DNA of 64,000 bases. Origin: Temnothorax longispinosus. Its lineage: Eukaryota; Arthropoda; Insecta; Hymenoptera; Formicidae. The translations under genes were made by a program, and so were the position numbers. Below are positions 60,744 to 64,000 of this stretch, in pieces (position 1 is the first letter of the stretch; every line of letters begins with the position of its first letter). The notes under the pieces were generated by a model, which saw only the letters and a list, made by a program, of their open reading frames with translations, made no database searches and had not been told where the DNA came from. Location of the stretch: the NCBI RefSeq assembly GCF_030848805.1, contig NC_092358.1:1364001-1428000 (forward strand), in the 5' to 3' direction.

Positions 60744-61803
60744 CCCTTTAGATGTTAATATGTAACTGTTCCTTTTTACGTGTTGGAAATGTAAAAAAAT
60801 ATTTTGAAGGACGTATTTGGTTTCTAGAAAGGTCCCTCCGATGATTATAGACTCGTCTATGTTTTACATTTTTTACATCGTTTCTTATGTCTTTGCAAAA
60901 CCTAAATATAATCTTTTTTTTTATCATTTCTATATAATGAAAGATATAATATTAATCGATTATCTCTAAACTGAATTATGTGTGCATCAAATGTCTAGAT
61001 TAATGAGCGTGTAGAGATTTTAGACAGTTTTTTCCTTCCAAATTTCAACAATTCTCTATACCTATAATATGGGCAGAAAATAAAGACTGAATAAATTAAT
61101 TTAGCAGACGCAACTTTACTAGATGCAACTGTTTTCTCGACGAGGGAAAAAATCAATTCTTTCTCGCTCGTGCGGCATATGCTTCTTATATTTTCTGCGC
61201 TTGAAACGGAGCGAATGTAAAGAAGTGCCATATAAATAATGCGAGCAGACTTTACGACAACCGGCAACATTAAAATCACAACGCGCATCTGTGCTTGTGC
61301 TATCGCTCGTTTTTCTATCCTCGCCTAGCTTATGCACACTGGCTTCTTTTATTCCGCCTCTTTTCATGGAGGGACTGCGATGAAAAGCGGCTGGAACAAA
61401 TCTCGTCGACGTTCAATATTTAGATTAGCCACTGAGGTTTCTAAAACAACATCGTTAATATCTAATACTTGTGTCTAGTTTTTTTTTGCACTGCGCAGAA
61501 TTTTATACAGAAAATAATAGGCGTTACCGGTAACATGCATTTATGTCTAAGATTAATATTCTTATCTATTTACATAATTAACACTTTTCCGAATTAAACT
61601 ATTTTATTTTTGACATCAAAGTACTTGATCTGGTTTGTCAACAGATCTTGATGTTGAAAAAAGCTCATCTTTCAGTATTTGTTAAAGAATCTGTAATTAT
61701 AAATATATAATTAAAATATAAAATACTTAAAAATATAGTAATGGTAGAAAATGTGATATTTTTGTACATGTTACAAGTAAAAAATATTCCGTTTTTGTTA
61801 TAG

Positions 61804-61937
61804 ATGCCGCGAAGCAGGAGGCGTCACCGCTCTCGTAGCCACTCGAGAACACGTTCACATTCTGTAGGTTCCCCACAATACGAGCATAAACGCAGACGTA
61901 TCGATTATGAGAGTCCACCGACCAAAGGAACTTATAG
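61804..61937 (+). CDS. Doa: Arg/Ser-rich N-terminal exon, probable CLK/LAMMER kinase (Doa), partial
   Basis: The exon follows a clear acceptor and begins directly with ATG: MPRSRRRHRSRSHSRTRSHS, then a basic HKRRR patch and ESPPTKGTYR before GTAAGT. Arg/Ser repeats followed by a basic cluster are typical of the N-terminus of CLK/LAMMER dual-specificity kinases, nuclear enzymes that phosphorylate SR splicing factors; fly Doa is the single LAMMER kinase. The kinase domain would lie beyond the right edge, so the call rests on the N-terminus alone. Another RS-domain splicing protein is the main alternative. The exon leaves in phase 2, and no acceptor exon that I trust follows before 64000. Confidence 0.45.
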
Positions 61938-64000
61938 GTAAGTGAACGTGTGTAATCCTCGAACAGAATGTATTCTTTTATTATCTCCAACATTGTGTGA
62001 TACAATACCTTCTTTTCCTGACGCCCAATTCGTATAATAAGAATTTACACAAAACTACTTTTAAAATAACTACTTAATCTGTAGCGCTCTGTATCACCAT
62101 GATGATGTTCAAGGAATATTTATTAATAACATTTAAGAATTAGATAATACAAATTAAAATGTAATTAAACCGTATAAAAGATGAGCTATCACGAAGGCGC
62201 GTCAAAGCGTATTTTAACAGAAAATTTAAAATCACGTATGAAAGTAATTTTACTTTATAACGATCTCGTTAAACACTTATTCTGAGAATACCGAATACAT
62301 ATGTCTTCCCGTCTCCCATTGTCAAAGAAAGTTGCAATGAAAAGGGGAGAGCGCACGAGAGAGGGAACCAGTAGTTGCGCTGAGACCAATACCGCGAACT
62401 CTCCCCCTCTGTTCCCACGTCATTCTAACCGGCAATAGAGCTTCTCCATGGTTGTCTTCATGGCTGTCAGTCGTGATCCGTGCGCTCGAGCTTCAACAAG
62501 TCCCACCCAAGACCTGTTTTTGACCCTCGTTATTTGGAACGGTTTATGAAGATATACGTGAGTGTGTGCCGATGCGAGTGCCTCGTCGGCGTCGGTGACG
62601 CTCGCATTCGCTGGGGAATAAATTCATGTCGAGCGTGATTTGCGGAGAGATAAAGGAGCGTTTTTGTACGTCTTTGGGGGGGTGTTTTCGAGGTTGAATT
62701 TTGCAAATTTATGAACGCTTATAGAGTTTTATTTTGTCAAGTTTCAAAGAGGTATAACGAATACTAATAGCGATCCGAATAATCTTCAAAACTGAAACAC
62801 TGAATGTTCAAAGTGTTTCCAGATTGACATTTTCACTCTGCGCGCTTGGGGAAGATACAAGTTTATGCTAGAATCACTTTAGATGCAAAGAGAGAAGTCT
62901 TGAGAATACAATCGGTCTGGTTCCGTTGCGCAAACTCCATGAAGTGCAACGAATCACTATGGAATATTTATTTATAGTATCGCAATCTGCCGCGCGTACA
63001 GGTCTTACTCGTTTTACTCGTCTTATCGCTGTGGCTAACAACCTGCAAACTTTGCGAAACGCTAGACGAAGACTAGAAAAAGAATGCACGAACGAGAGAG
63101 TGGTGTTCTAAATAATATTTTTTAATTTTAGCTTGCATTTATATCAGGCATTAGGGTGCAAGTCGGCGCAATAGTGAATATACAATGTCCCACGTTAATA
63201 TTTAATGTTACCTTGACATTAATTATTAATAGGCTGTTTCCGTGTGTTCTGTAAGCAAGATAAAAATTTTTTATTTTTTCATGATAGAATTCTCGCGTCA
63301 AATATACCGCTCTTGAAATTTGATACCACGTAGGCTCTCTGAGACACTCTTATATTCACATCGTGCTTCATTAACCATGCATCTCGAGTAGCCGCGTGAG
63401 CGTGAGTCATGCAGAATGCGGGCACGAATTACCAATTAATTAAAACGCTCTTTATACTTCTCTCTTTTAATTTAAGACCGCTGTGAAGACCTGCTTAATG
63501 AATGGTAGTAATTTCTTCTCCGCATTACTTCCTGATCTTCTAGGTCAGTGACTGAGCACGATTAAGCCCGGCGATATCGCAGTAAAATCTTAAATGAACC
63601 AAGTACCGTTTCTCTCGCGTCGTAATAAATGATAGTGATTTGCGGGGTTTGCGTTTGTCTCGCTGAAAAAAAATGCTATCGATCGCGCAGGATCGAAGGG
63701 ATCAAAGATGCAAGGACGAATTTTAACGGTGAATACAATAATCTACGAGCAAAACGCTTTTAGCTACGAAATCTTTGGCTACGCGATGTTACATACGTCT
63801 TTTTTTTTGCAGCCAGCTTTAAAATCAGATGGTACGCAGATACGCGTAGTTGCGTCACGATGATTTGTCGCAATACGGCATATTGTGATTATGATTGTCG
63901 CGAGAATGGCTCACGTTGAAGGCTACAATGTAAAAGATAAAATGTTTCAACGCGTTTCTTTCGTGCACCGAAACCGGGTCACAATTTGTACACAGAGTTT
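61938..64000 (+). other. Intron of the Arg/Ser exon gene running to the window edge
   Basis: No further exon recognised. A more GC-rich stretch at about 62300-62700 could be another alternative promoter. Short open frames at 62874-63111 on both strands have no support. Confidence 0.4.

Overview
The window looks like insect nuclear DNA, most likely hymenopteran (ant-like). Genes are split by short AT-rich introns with GT..AG borders, GC-rich CpG-dense promoter blocks alternate with AT-rich intergenic DNA, and every recognisable protein belongs to an animal family. The species call is inference; nothing in the sequence fixes it. All gene models were built by hand from splice sites, reading-frame phase and family similarity, without RNA evidence or database searches.

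Layout, left to right. 426-6670 (+): a 12-exon TRPC-type cation channel of 757 aa with an unusual pore loop and a very short C-terminal tail. 8291-9238 (-): the Mlx/bigmax bHLH-zipper transcription factor, convergent with the channel. 15511-17344 (-): an FBXO28-type F-box protein. 18.1-20.9 kb: a large GC-rich block, probably promoter/5'UTR DNA, with no gene I can defend. 24075-29132 (+): a secreted, probably GPI-anchored alpha-carbonic anhydrase with all key catalytic residues. 29768-30549 (-): CCDC12/Cwf18 spliceosomal protein, tail-to-tail with the carbonic anhydrase. 33536-44221 (-): a secreted Gln-rich coiled-coil protein of about 612 aa, whose first coding exon is probably only three codons, 8.8 kb away. 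45989-48458 (+): FBXO9, apparently with an initiator-codon-only first coding exon. 51541-54688 (-): PAQR4-type seven-transmembrane receptor/hydrolase. 56444-60343 (+): five phase-compatible exons of an unrecognised, tryptophan-rich protein with an internally repeated module. 61804-61937 (+): an Arg/Ser-rich N-terminal exon that I read tentatively as the start of a CLK/LAMMER kinase (Doa); the upstream exons are in phase with it and may be its long alternative N-terminus. That gene leaves the window on the right.

Non-genic content: two copies of one short inverted-repeat (MITE-like) element at 11.1 and 44.6 kb, several perfect hairpins or palindromes (22.58, 43.17, 60.71 kb), CT/GA, AT and GC-rich simple repeats, and possible alternative promoters across 57-60 kb. 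The genes are ordinary neighbours and do not form an obvious pathway. The two F-box proteins and two RNA-processing-related genes are probably coincidental. The most novel material is the 56.4-60.3 kb exon set and its duplicated module.
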